From: Mesorhizobium australicum
GTDB lineage: Bacteria; Pseudomonadota; Alphaproteobacteria; Rhizobiales; Rhizobiaceae
Length of the DNA: 64,000 bases
Direction of reading: 5' to 3'
Assembly: GCF_900177325.1 (NCBI RefSeq)
Contig: NZ_FXBL01000004.1
Location: 3,038,001-3,102,000 of the forward strand
Both the position numbers and the translations under genes were made by a program. The notes below the pieces were generated by a model. It saw only the letters and a program-made list of their open reading frames with translations, had not been told where the DNA came from and did no database searches. Within the stretch, counting starts at the first letter, position 1, and each line of letters begins with the position of its first letter. This document shows positions 8,767 through 18,744 of the stretch, in pieces.

Positions 8767-9591
8767 ATGCCGATATCCGCCAAACTCGCCCGCAAGCTCG
8801 CCGTCGCCGCCGTCGTCGTCCTTGCCGGCCTCTGGTTCATCCCGGTCGTCACCATCGTATGGCTTGCCTGCGGGCTGATCGACGTGATGCGCAACACGCG
8901 CCGCGACGCGATGGTGTTCGAGCGTTACTTCCTCGGCAACGGCATCCCGACCTTCCTTCTGTCGCCGTTCAACCTGTTGATCGACCTCCTGTCCTACCGC
9001 AACAAGGGCATCTGGAAAATGGAGGACCTGCCGCCGGCCTGGCGCGAGGAGGTCGAGTTCGTGCTTGGCACCTTCCGCACCCGCAAGGACGAGATCGTCG
9101 GCGACATCGACAAGGTGTTCGAGGCCGGCCGGCGCGGCATGTATGTCTTCTCCTGGTACGGCAAGGAGAACCCGCACAACATCGAGGAGTTCAAGCGCGA
9201 GTTCAAATACATCAAGACGATCGCCGTCTCGGTGTTTTCGAAGCGCGAATCGACCACCTTCCATTACGGCCCGCTGAGGCTGACGCTGCGCGTGCTCTAC
9301 AATCTCTCGCCGGTGAAGACCGACCAGATCTTCATCGAATGCGGCAACGCCAAGCACTACTGGCACGACGACCCGCTCTACATCTTCGACGACACGCTGA
9401 TCCACCGCTCGGTCAACGAATACGACGCGCGCCGCTATTGCGTGTTCATGGACATCGTGCGGCCGACGCCGTTCCCGGGGCTGCTGTCGGCGCTCGTCTC
9501 GGTCGTGTCGCTGATCGCCTCCAAGATCAACGCCATCTTCTACAAGAACTGGAAGATGTTCCGCCCCGCACCCAAGCCCGCCGCGAACTGA
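8767..9591 (+). CDS. Aspartyl/asparaginyl beta-hydroxylase family dioxygenase, LpxO-like
   Basis: A 274-residue Fe(II)/2-oxoglutarate-dependent dioxygenase with one or two N-terminal membrane segments (residues about 8-35). The beta-hydroxylase domain lies in the C-terminal half: STTFHYGPLRLTLRVLYNLS, then IFDDTLIHRSVNEYDARRY with the expected Asp and His metal ligands, then VFMDIVRP. Membrane anchoring and length resemble LpxO, which hydroxylates the 2-position of lipid A acyl chains, but other substrates are possible. The ATG at 8767 is preferred over an upstream in-frame ATG at 8737. It is a single gene; downstream is a repeat-rich spacer. Confidence 0.72.
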   Translation: MPISAKLARKLAVAAVVVLAGLWFIPVVTIVWLACGLIDVMRNTRRDAMVFERYFLGNGIPTFLLSPFNLLIDLLSYRNKGIWKMEDLPPAWREEVEFVLGTFRTRKDEIVGDIDKVFEAGRRGMYVFSWYGKENPHNIEEFKREFKYIKTIAVSVFSKRESTTFHYGPLRLTLRVLYNLSPVKTDQIFIECGNAKHYWHDDPLYIFDDTLIHRSVNEYDARRYCVFMDIVRPTPFPGLLSALVSVVSLIASKINAIFYKNWKMFRPAPKPAAN

Positions 9592-10125
9592 GGCGCGGCC
9601 GCGCGGGACAGGGCGCGCCGGGCGCAGCAGGCACCGGATGGCGCGGTGGAGACGGCGGGGCAGGGGCCGCCGCCGACACACGCGGCCGTGACGACAAGCG
9701 ACGCCAGCACCAGCCTCGGCGCCTCCCGGTCTTCTCGATCGCCCTGTTCCAGCCACCGCCGCCTCCGCTCTGGCCGGCCAAGCCTCGCGCCGGTCGCCTG
9801 GGGCGCGGGAGACCCTGGCGCTTCGTCATCCCGGCGACCGGAGGTCAGCCGGGATCGATTGGCGGTCGGAATCCTGGCGCAAGAAGCGGCCAATCGCGAA
9901 GAGGAATGGATACCGGGTCGCCTTCGGCGCCCGGTATGACGGAAGGAGGGGGGACGCCTGCGAACCTCAAAGCCGCTTGGCCCGGGAGACTGTAGCTCGA
10001 CTCGCAAGACTTTTCGGTCCGACGCGCGCGCCGCGTTTGCAGATCGTTAACCCTGCCTCCGGAACGCAGGGCACCTTCGCCCCCGCCGGTGGTTGTATGC
10101 AGCGCTGCAGTCGATGGAGCCTGAG
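9592..10125. other. Gene-free spacer with a mosaic repeat
   Basis: A 534-nt stretch in which I see no credible gene: the frames open here lack protein-like composition. It is extremely G+C rich at the start and contains the palindromic repeat entered separately at 9824-9941. Confidence 0.6.
9824..9941. repeat. Intergenic palindromic element, CGTCATCCCGGC type
   Basis: The element opens with CGTCATCCCGGC and closes with CGCCCGGTATGACGG, near-inverted copies of each other. Inside are the small palindromes CCGGCGACC...GCCGGGAT and ATTGGC...GCCAAT. Such short mosaic elements with CGTCATCC ends are common between genes in rhizobia and in this window have relatives at 30222 and 57968. Confidence 0.6.
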
Positions 10126-10518
10126 ATGTGGAAAGCTGCGCTGGGTCTTGCCGCGATACTGCTCGCGGCCTCGCCGGCGGGGGCGGGCGAATGGCAATAT
10201 GATCCCGCCACCGATGTGATCTATCACGGCTCCGTCCCGGTGGCCCGTTGGTATAACGAGCGTCCCGCGATGGAGACGGGGGCGCGGCGTTATCACAGCC
10301 CGCGGCATTATCGCCTCCGGCACGTGCCGAGGTGCCCGCATCGGCTGTGCGGCTATCCGCTGCCGATCTACAAGGCGCACCGCCCGCTCCCGCCGCTCCA
10401 GGGCCCTACCGCGCACGTCGACTGGTGCGCGGCGCGCTACCGGTCGTACGACGCGTGGACGGATACGTATCAGCCGTATCATGGGCCGAGGCGATATTGC
10501 CGGTCACCTTATAGGTGA
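10126..10518 (+). CDS. BA14K family secreted protein
   Basis: A 130-residue protein with an N-terminal signal peptide ([20 protein letters not shown]). Its C-terminus has the BA14K signature [21 protein letters not shown] followed by RRYCRSPY, named after the immunoreactive 14-kDa protein of Brucella. The family is exported and linked to cell-surface properties; its biochemical role is uncertain. The middle is rich in Arg, His and Pro, so the protein is very basic. The ATG at 10126 fits the signal peptide and has GGAG upstream; an ATG at 10114 is also possible. A paralog with the same C-terminal motif lies at 44532-45068. Confidence 0.88.
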   Translation: MWKAALGLAAILLAASPAGAGEWQYDPATDVIYHGSVPVARWYNERPAMETGARRYHSPRHYRLRHVPRCPHRLCGYPLPIYKAHRPLPPLQGPTAHVDWCAARYRSYDAWTDTYQPYHGPRRYCRSPYR

Positions 10519-10545
10519 GGGTGCGAGCGGCCCGGCGCCGCCTGT

Positions 10546-10670
10546 CCTTCTCCCCGTTCACGGGGAGAAGGTGCCCGAAGGGCGGATGAGGGGCATTGCG
10601 CGAGCCCTCGAAAGTCGGGGCTGCCCATCATCTGGCTGCCGCCATCTTCTCCCCGTGAACGGGGAGAAGG
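10546..10670. repeat. Pair of CTTCTCCCCGT hairpins
   Basis: Two copies of a perfect palindrome of about 25 nt, CTTCTCCCCG...CGGGGAGAAG, at 10546-10571 and 10646-10670, with opposite loop orientation (TTCA in one, TGAA in the other) so that the pair also forms a larger inverted repeat. Both lie in the 412-nt spacer between the BA14K and DUF4236 genes, where I see no gene. They could act as transcript ends or be a mobile repeat. Confidence 0.8.
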
Positions 10671-10930
10671 ACGCAGCTCGAACGCCCGCACCCTCGTCAC
10701 CCTCTGCGCTGACTTCGGCTTCATTGAACGGCCGGTCAACGGCACCCATGCGTTGATGGCCGGAGAATTGCGCGGCCGGACGATTATTCCGACCCTGCAG
10801 AGCGAGTGGCATCAGCGGCCAGCGTCTGACTTAGCTCCCAGATCAAATCAGCTTCCAATGAATGTTGGCAAACGGCTTGCCAAGTAGTTCTCAAAGGAAC
10901 GAATATTGAGGCGCTGGTGGGGAGGGGCCA

Positions 10931-12061
10931 ATGCCGTTTTATTTTCGCAAGTCGGTGAGCGCAGGGCCTTTCAGGTTTAATTTCTCTAACGGAGGCGTCG
11001 GAGCGTCGGTTGGCATCAAAGGGTTGCGGTTTGGAACCGGACCTCGCGGCCACTACGTGCATGCGGGTCGTGGCGGCATCTATTATCGAGCGACGATTGG
11101 CCGTGCTGGTGAGGCACGTGCTTCGCGCCAACCGTCGCAGTTCGAGGCGCCCGTCCCCAGCGCTCCAATTCAGATCGATGGCGTTCAGATGATCGAAGTC
11201 GACTCTGGAGATGTGTTGGCAATGAGAGATGAGGCGTTCGGGGAACTCTTGGACGAAATCAACGGAAAGCGCCGGCAGGTGAAAATGGGGTCCGTTCTCG
11301 GCTGGTCCGTTGGCATCGTTGGCATACTGACGATGATGGTTGCCGGGATCATGGGAGTATTTGTCGCCCTGTGTGCGATCCCTGCGTGGCTTATGGGAAG
11401 ATGGCTGGATTCGTATCGCCGCACGACGGTCTTGTTCTACGACCTCGAGCCGGACGCCATGAAGGCATACGAAGAATTGGTCAGCGGCTTTGATGCAATG
11501 ATGTCTTGCGGCGGCAAATGGCACGTTGAGGCCGGCGGCGCGGTGAACGATCTAACGACCTGGAAGCGCAATGCGGGGGCGTCTCACATCGTCCGCAAAA
11601 AACCTACCGTGCTTGATTTTAGGCTGCCGGCGACGTTAGCGTCCAATATCACACCGCCGGCGCTCCATGTCGGGAAGCAGGTGATCTACTTTCTGCCTGA
11701 CGTCGCACTTGTTGAAGATGGCCACAAAGTCGGAGCGGTCGGGTATTCTGATCTTTCAATCGTCTGGCAGGATTCGAATTTCATCGAGGACGGACCTTTG
11801 CCGCGAGATGCACAGGTGATCGGCCATACATGGAAACATCCAAATAAGAATGGTGGTCCTGATCGCCGATTCCGAGACAACAGGCAAATCCCGATCTGTC
11901 GATATGAGATATTGCACTTCACCAGCAGCAGCGGCGTGAACGAGTTGGTGGAGTTTTCCAAAACCGGTGTCGCGCGGCTTTTCGTGTCCGGCGTGAAGAA
12001 ACTTCCGATCAACCCCGCAATTACTCGGCGTCCAGAACAGCATCTCCAGATTACGAGATGA
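10931..12061 (+). CDS. DUF4236 domain-containing membrane protein
   Basis: A 376-residue protein. The first 55 residues are a DUF4236 domain: MPFYFRKSVSAGPFRFNFS, GGVGASVGIKGLRFGTGPRG and GGIYYRATIG match the family pattern of basic-aromatic and glycine turns. A membrane hairpin follows near residues 117-155 (WSVGIVGILTMMVAGIMGVF then ALCAIPAWLMG), and the rest is a soluble domain of about 220 residues that I do not recognise. DUF4236 proteins have no established function. Codon use is visibly less G+C-rich than that of its neighbours, which suggests horizontal gain. It stands alone, flanked by repeats upstream and by the DUF4258 module downstream. Confidence 0.8.
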   Translation: MPFYFRKSVSAGPFRFNFSNGGVGASVGIKGLRFGTGPRGHYVHAGRGGIYYRATIGRAGEARASRQPSQFEAPVPSAPIQIDGVQMIEVDSGDVLAMRDEAFGELLDEINGKRRQVKMGSVLGWSVGIVGILTMMVAGIMGVFVALCAIPAWLMGRWLDSYRRTTVLFYDLEPDAMKAYEELVSGFDAMMSCGGKWHVEAGGAVNDLTTWKRNAGASHIVRKKPTVLDFRLPATLASNITPPALHVGKQVIYFLPDVALVEDGHKVGAVGYSDLSIVWQDSNFIEDGPLPRDAQVIGHTWKHPNKNGGPDRRFRDNRQIPICRYEILHFTSSSGVNELVEFSKTGVARLFVSGVKKLPINPAITRRPEQHLQITR

Positions 12062-12202
12062 AGAATGGCAATTCGTTTGACTCAAAGCCGAACGGCCATC
12101 TGCTCAAAGCAATTCAATCAGCCAGCGAGACGCGTAAATCTCCAACCGAACTGGTCTCCCCGCCGACAGCACCTTCGGAACCTATCCCTTATCGCCGCTC
12201 GC

Positions 12203-12445
12203 TTACGCCACCTTCGTCAGCTCGAACACTTCCCCGTGCCGGGCCGCGCCGGCGATGTCGCCGCCGCGCAGCGCCCTGCGCACCTCGTCGAGCTTGAGTG
12301 CGTCGCCGGATGAAAGGTACGGGCCCCAATTGGTCGGGTCGTCGGTCTCGTAGATCAGCGTAACGGGAACCTTGGCGATGTAGCCGTTTTCCTCGACGAG
12401 CCGCGTCACCTGTTCACGCCTTGCGTCGGGTTGTGGACTGCTCAT
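12203..12445 (-). CDS. Small protein, partner of the DUF4258 gene
   Basis: An 80-residue hydrophilic protein whose start overlaps the end of the DUF4258 gene by 32 nt, so the two are almost certainly translated from one mRNA. The sequence has ENGYIAKVPVTLIYETDDP and DALKLDEVRRALRGGD, and I do not recognise a family. Small genes in this position next to a DUF4258 toxin-like gene often encode an antitoxin, but no DNA-binding motif or CxxC zinc finger of the YgiT/MqsA kind is visible. The role is therefore an inference from position alone. Confidence 0.65.
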   Translation of the reverse strand: MSSPQPDARREQVTRLVEENGYIAKVPVTLIYETDDPTNWGPYLSSGDALKLDEVRRALRGGDIAGAARHGEVFELTKVA

Positions 12446-12737
12446 CCCACTTCTCCTTGTCAGGCAGATAGACCGTCACGAGAACGGCATGAACCGCATT
12501 TGCATTGATCATACCCCAGACCACGTGGATGGGGCCAGTCGCTAGAACATGCCGAGCGAGGAAGGACGGTCCCATCCTGCCGGCGATATAGGTCTCGATG
12601 ATCGACCAGGACGGGATGCTTGCCAGAATGTCCGAGAGCAGGAGGCCGCGTTCGTCCAGCCGGCCTTGCGCATGATCCGAGACCCTGAATTTGCCGCTCT
12701 CGATACGCCGGCGTATCTGATCGACAAGGTCGTCCAT
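12414..12737 (-). CDS. DUF4258 domain-containing protein, toxin-like
   Basis: A 107-residue protein with the DUF4258 pattern: VSDHAQGRLDERGLLLSDIL, IIETYIAG, PIHVVWGM and VLVTVYLPDKEKWDE. DUF4258 belongs to the RelE/BrnT-like small RNase-type folds in sequence style and is often the toxin half of two-gene modules. It is the first gene of a two-gene operon and overlaps its partner. The region just before its start codon (12738-12759) repeats the last 20 or so nt of uvrA, so the operon seems to have been inserted at, or duplicated with, the uvrA 3' end. Confidence 0.75.
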   Translation of the reverse strand: MDDLVDQIRRRIESGKFRVSDHAQGRLDERGLLLSDILASIPSWSIIETYIAGRMGPSFLARHVLATGPIHVVWGMINANAVHAVLVTVYLPDKEKWDEQSTTRRKA

Positions 12738-12925
12738 GACTACTCCGCCGCCTCGCGCTGTTGCCCTTGGCTATGGCCTCAGGCGTTTGTTCACTCGCAA
12801 GCCCATGAAAGCCCATTTAGTGGCTTTCTGTTTGCAGCGCGCCCACCCCTCACCAGGCATGTCCAGCCGAACTGCGAAGGGCAGTTCGGGGACAAGCCAT
12901 CCTCTCCCGTAGGGGGCGAGGAGGA

Positions 12926-12945
<20 letters not shown>
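12738..12945. repeat. 22-bp direct repeat of the uvrA 3' end
   Basis: The 22 nt at 12738-12759 are identical to 12924-12945, which hold the last codons and stop of uvrA (GACTACTCCGCCGCCTCGCG is shared). The first copy ends exactly at the start codon of the DUF4258 gene. The 164 nt between the copies hold no recognisable gene. Confidence 0.85.
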
Positions 12946-15847
<2,902 letters not shown>

Positions 15848-16448
15848 GACCGGTCCGCAGCCTCATGCTGATAAAGGGGATGGCGGAGACCGCCAGCCCG
15901 AATGTAGGTATTTTCGCCGCAAGGTCGAGGGCTGCGCGCCCGCGACCCCCCAAGCATTAGACGGCGGCGGAAGACGCGGCAAGCGAAAAGAACGGAGAGT
16001 GAACGGAAGCTCCTGACAAGACGATGTCAGGAGGGAGGGGCGGTTCGCGCCAGGCGGCCTGTAACATTCGATCACGATTTGGGCCGGGCGGCTGGAAATG
16101 TTTGACCTGAGGCGCGCGCGGGAGCAGACTTCTACCTGTCGGGAATGACGAGCGCGAGGCGCTCTCCGGGCCGATGGGCAGGCTGCGAGACGCCGCAGAC
16201 ACCGGATCAGAGCACTCCCCGACGAAGCGAAACGGACATGGGAGGGAGCCATGACTCCACCGGACAGTCCCTTGCGGCTCCGCAGCTAGACGGAGCCACG
16301 GCAGGCGCAGGCGCGGGTCAAAATCCGCCGAACCACGCATTGCCGCCAAAACCACAATCAGAGACCGCAGTCGGATCGATGGCTGACGCCATCTCGGCAT
16401 CCGAAACAGGACCGGCCCCTTAAAGCCGGCCGATGAGCAATGGCTCAC
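15848..16448. other. Long spacer upstream of uvrA
   Basis: About 600 nt between uvrA and the SDR terminator. It holds the LexA box at 15990 and a perfect 9-bp hairpin at 16010-16033 (CTCCTGACA and TGTCAGGAG with a 6-nt loop). Between 16100 and 16440 a frame of 92 codons is open on the plus strand, but its composition is not protein-like and I do not call it. A non-coding RNA is possible; nothing known is recognised. Confidence 0.5.
15990..16004. promoter_or_regulatory. LexA (SOS) box upstream of uvrA
   Basis: GAACGGAGAGTGAAC fits the alphaproteobacterial LexA site GAAC-N7-GAAC exactly. It is 143 nt upstream of the uvrA ATG on the promoter side. A second exact copy of the motif precedes ssb. 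Confidence 0.85.
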
Positions 16449-16488
16449 AAAAACGAAACCCCGACCGCGCGGAAGCGCGGCGGGGTTT
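16449..16488 (-). terminator. Terminator of the SDR gene, probably bidirectional
   Basis: A long G+C stem (16456-16470 with 16475-16488, one bulged A, GGAA loop) is followed on the minus strand by CGTTTTTG, 50 nt after the SDR stop. On the plus strand it is followed by GTTTTG, so it may also stop rightward transcripts. Confidence 0.85.
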
Positions 16489-16539
16489 TGCTTTGGGATC
16501 TCGCATGATGCGCATACCACGGCAAAGCGCCGCGAATGC

Positions 16540-17313
16540 TCAGAGCCGGGCACCGCCCGTGGCGTCGATCACCTGTCCCGTGGTCCAGCGCGCATCGTTG
16601 GAGGCGAGGAAGGCGATCACGTCGGCGAGGTCGTCGGCCGTCCCGATGCGCGAGAAGACCGACATCGCCTCTGCGCCCGCCCGTGCCTCGGGATTGGCCA
16701 GCCAGCCGGCGTTCATGTCCGTCTCGGTGATGCCCGGCATGACCGCGTTGATGGTGATCCCGCGCCGGCCCAGCTCGGGCGCCAGTGCCAGCGTCAGCGT
16801 TTCGAGCGCGCCTTTCGACGCCGAATAGGCCGGGTGGCTGGGCGCGGCGACGCGCGTGAAGCCGGTCGAGACGTTGATGATGCGCCCGCCGTCGCGGATA
16901 TGTTCGGCCAGAGCCTGGATCAGGAAGAAGGGCGCCTTCAGGTTGATCGCCATGACCTCGTCGTAGACGGCTTCGCTCGTCTCGGCCAATGAGACCGCTG
17001 GCGCCACGCCGGCATTGTTGACCAGAATGTCCAGGCCGGGCTCGCCGGTGTGGGCGACGGCTGCGTCCCTGAACTGCTCCCAGATACCGAGCGCCGCCTC
17101 CCTCCCTTTACCGAGATCAGCCTCGATGGCGACGGCCTTGGCGCCGAGCGCTTCGATCTGCCCGACGGCCTCGCGGGCGGCATCGGCGTTGCTGCCATAA
17201 TGCACGCCGATGAGGGACGCGCCATCCCTGGCAAGGGCCAACGCCGTCGCCCGGCCGATACCGCGCGAGCCTCCAGTCACCAGGGCCACTTTGTTCGACA
17301 GTCTTCCAGGCAT
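16540..17313 (-). CDS. Short-chain dehydrogenase/reductase
   Basis: A 257-residue classical SDR. The cofactor motif TGGSRGIG is at residues 13-20, NNAG follows near residue 95, and the catalytic pattern is Ser in INVSTGF with YSASK near residues 160-164; the NADP(H)- or NAD(H)-dependent substrate is not evident. The ATG at 17313 is preferred because GGAG stands 6 nt before it; an ATG at 17325 is in frame. It is divergent from a TetR-family gene, with two near-identical palindromic sites between and around the starts, so repression by that regulator is very likely. An oxidoreductase answering to an electrophile or aldehyde signal is a common arrangement, but this is inference. Confidence 0.92.
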   Translation of the reverse strand: MPGRLSNKVALVTGGSRGIGRATALALARDGASLIGVHYGSNADAAREAVGQIEALGAKAVAIEADLGKGREAALGIWEQFRDAAVAHTGEPGLDILVNNAGVAPAVSLAETSEAVYDEVMAINLKAPFFLIQALAEHIRDGGRIINVSTGFTRVAAPSHPAYSASKGALETLTLALAPELGRRGITINAVMPGITETDMNAGWLANPEARAGAEAMSVFSRIGTADDLADVIAFLASNDARWTTGQVIDATGGARL

Positions 17314-17332
17314 CGGTCGCTCCATTGAAATT

Positions 17333-17350
17333 TTATAGCGACCGATATAA
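17333..17350. promoter_or_regulatory. TetR operator candidate 1
   Basis: TTATAGCGACCGATATAA is an imperfect palindrome that matches 16 of 18 positions of the second site at 17380. It lies 20 nt upstream of the SDR start, in the divergent spacer. Confidence 0.7.
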
Positions 17351-17372
17351 TAAATGACCGGAAAGCGTGTCA

Positions 17373-18023
17373 ATGAATATTATAGGGATCGATATAAAAA
17401 TGACGGAAGCCGTCCGAAAGCGCGGCAGGCCACGGCTGCTGAATCCGGAGGTGGGGCTCGAAAAGGCCGCGCTGCTGTTCTGGGAGCATGGCTATGAGGG
17501 GACGTCGATCGCCGACCTGACGCAGGCAATGGGCGTCACGCCGCCGTCGCTCTACGCCACCTTCGGCTCGAAGGAGGACCTGTACCGACAGGCGCTCGAC
17601 TACGCCATCGACGGCGAAAACAGGCGGCGCGCCGAAGCCTTGCAAGGCGCGGCGAGCGCTTATGACGCCATGGCGTTCTACCTGTACGACGTTGCCGAAA
17701 GCATCAGCCAGCCCGGCAAACCGCGCGGGTGCATCGTCTCGTCGGCGGTGCTCCAGCATGCGGAGGCGAGCGAGTCGGTTGCCCGGGATGTGGCGGCGCG
17801 GCGGGAGGCCGCGACCCGGGCCATGCAGGTGCGTTTCGATCGCGCCGTGAGCGACGGCGAGCTCCCGGCCGACACGGACACCGATTCGCTCGCCCGCTTC
17901 TATGCGGCCATCGTCCAGGGCATGTCCGCGCAGGCGTGCGACGGGGCATGTACGGCCAGGCTGAAGCAGGTGGCCGACATCGCGCTGTCTGCATGGCCGG
18001 GAGAGCGGACGCAGAGGACGTGA
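17373..18023 (+). CDS. TetR/AcrR family transcriptional regulator
   Basis: About 216 residues. The N-terminal helix-turn-helix DNA-binding domain reads EKAALLFWEHGYEGTSIADLTQAMGVTPPSLYATFGSKEDLYRQAL; the C-terminal ligand domain has a PRGCIVSSAV segment and several Cys (CDGAC). Two starts compete: ATG 17373, which has GGAAAG 7 nt upstream, and ATG 17400, which gives the more usual N-terminus (MTEAVRKRGRPR) but has no ribosome binding site. If 17373 is right, operator 2 lies inside the first codons. It probably represses itself and the divergent SDR gene. Confidence 0.88.
   Translation: MNIIGIDIKMTEAVRKRGRPRLLNPEVGLEKAALLFWEHGYEGTSIADLTQAMGVTPPSLYATFGSKEDLYRQALDYAIDGENRRRAEALQGAASAYDAMAFYLYDVAESISQPGKPRGCIVSSAVLQHAEASESVARDVAARREAATRAMQVRFDRAVSDGELPADTDTDSLARFYAAIVQGMSAQACDGACTARLKQVADIALSAWPGERTQRT
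17380..17397. promoter_or_regulatory. TetR operator candidate 2
   Basis: TTATAGGGATCGATATAA is a near-copy of the site at 17333, 47 bp away. It overlaps the beginning of the TetR coding frame or ends 2 nt before the alternative start at 17400. Confidence 0.7.
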
Positions 18024-18280
18024 CGAGGACTGGCGCAGACCGGGTTGCCGTCGCGACGTTTGTCAAACCGAGCCGGATTGGCGGCGCCGACGCGGCATGA
18101 TCGTCTGCGTCAGCACAACGCTTTGTGCACCCTAACGTTAAGCTTCGCCCATGATGTAGCGTTCCGGCCTGGTCGTCGCTGTCGGCCTCGGTCGCTTGAT
18201 ACGCCAATCACGGATGTCTCACCTTGCAATCCGAACGGTGCCATTATACTTAGGCTTCTAATTATCTGATACTTACTTAT

Positions 18281-18727
18281 ATGGCACCTATGGATAACAC
18301 CGTTCTTGAGACCGCGTTCGTGGACGAGCTGTCGAAGGTGAACCGCAAGCTGCGGACGATGTTCGACGCCCGCGTGAAGGCGCAGGGCCTCACGCTGGCC
18401 CGTGCGCGTCTGCTGATGCATCTGGCGAAAAACGAGGGAGCGACGCAGTCGGAACTGGCGTCCGCGCTGGAGATCGAGCAGGCATCGATCGTCTCCCTGC
18501 TCGATGCCTTGCAGAAGAAAGATCTCGTCGTTCGCCGCGCCGTCAAGGACGATCGACGTGCCAACGGGATTTTCCTGACGGCGAAAGCCCGCAGCGAGGC
18601 GGATGCCATACTCGCCTTTGTGGTCGAGTTGCGAAGGCAGATCCTGGCAGGCATCGACGAGAAGGATCTGTCGGCCGCGACGGACGTGTTGAAGCATGTG
18701 TCGCGCAACATAGGCGCGGTCGCCTGA
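18281..18727 (+). CDS. MarR family transcriptional regulator
   Basis: A 148-residue winged-helix regulator. The recognition region reads LTLARARLLMHLAKNEGATQSELASALEIEQASIVSLLDALQKKDLVVRRAVKDDRRANGIFLT, with the DRR wing motif typical of MarR. It is the first gene of a three-gene operon: the MFS exporter begins 17 nt after its stop and the membrane-fusion protein follows. This is the order of emrRAB-type systems, in which the MarR protein represses the pump until a drug or phenolic compound binds. The promoter area is A+T rich and contains the direct repeat ATACTTA at 18245 and 18268, a possible operator. A second in-frame ATG at 18290 is an alternative start. Confidence 0.9.
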   Translation: MAPMDNTVLETAFVDELSKVNRKLRTMFDARVKAQGLTLARARLLMHLAKNEGATQSELASALEIEQASIVSLLDALQKKDLVVRRAVKDDRRANGIFLTAKARSEADAILAFVVELRRQILAGIDEKDLSAATDVLKHVSRNIGAVA

Positions 18728-18744
18728 ACCTGGCCTAGCTTCAA

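Noticed and set aside
16145..16423. Open frame of 92 codons upstream of uvrA
   Set aside because: Composition is not protein-like, there is no ribosome binding site, and it runs through a regulatory spacer.
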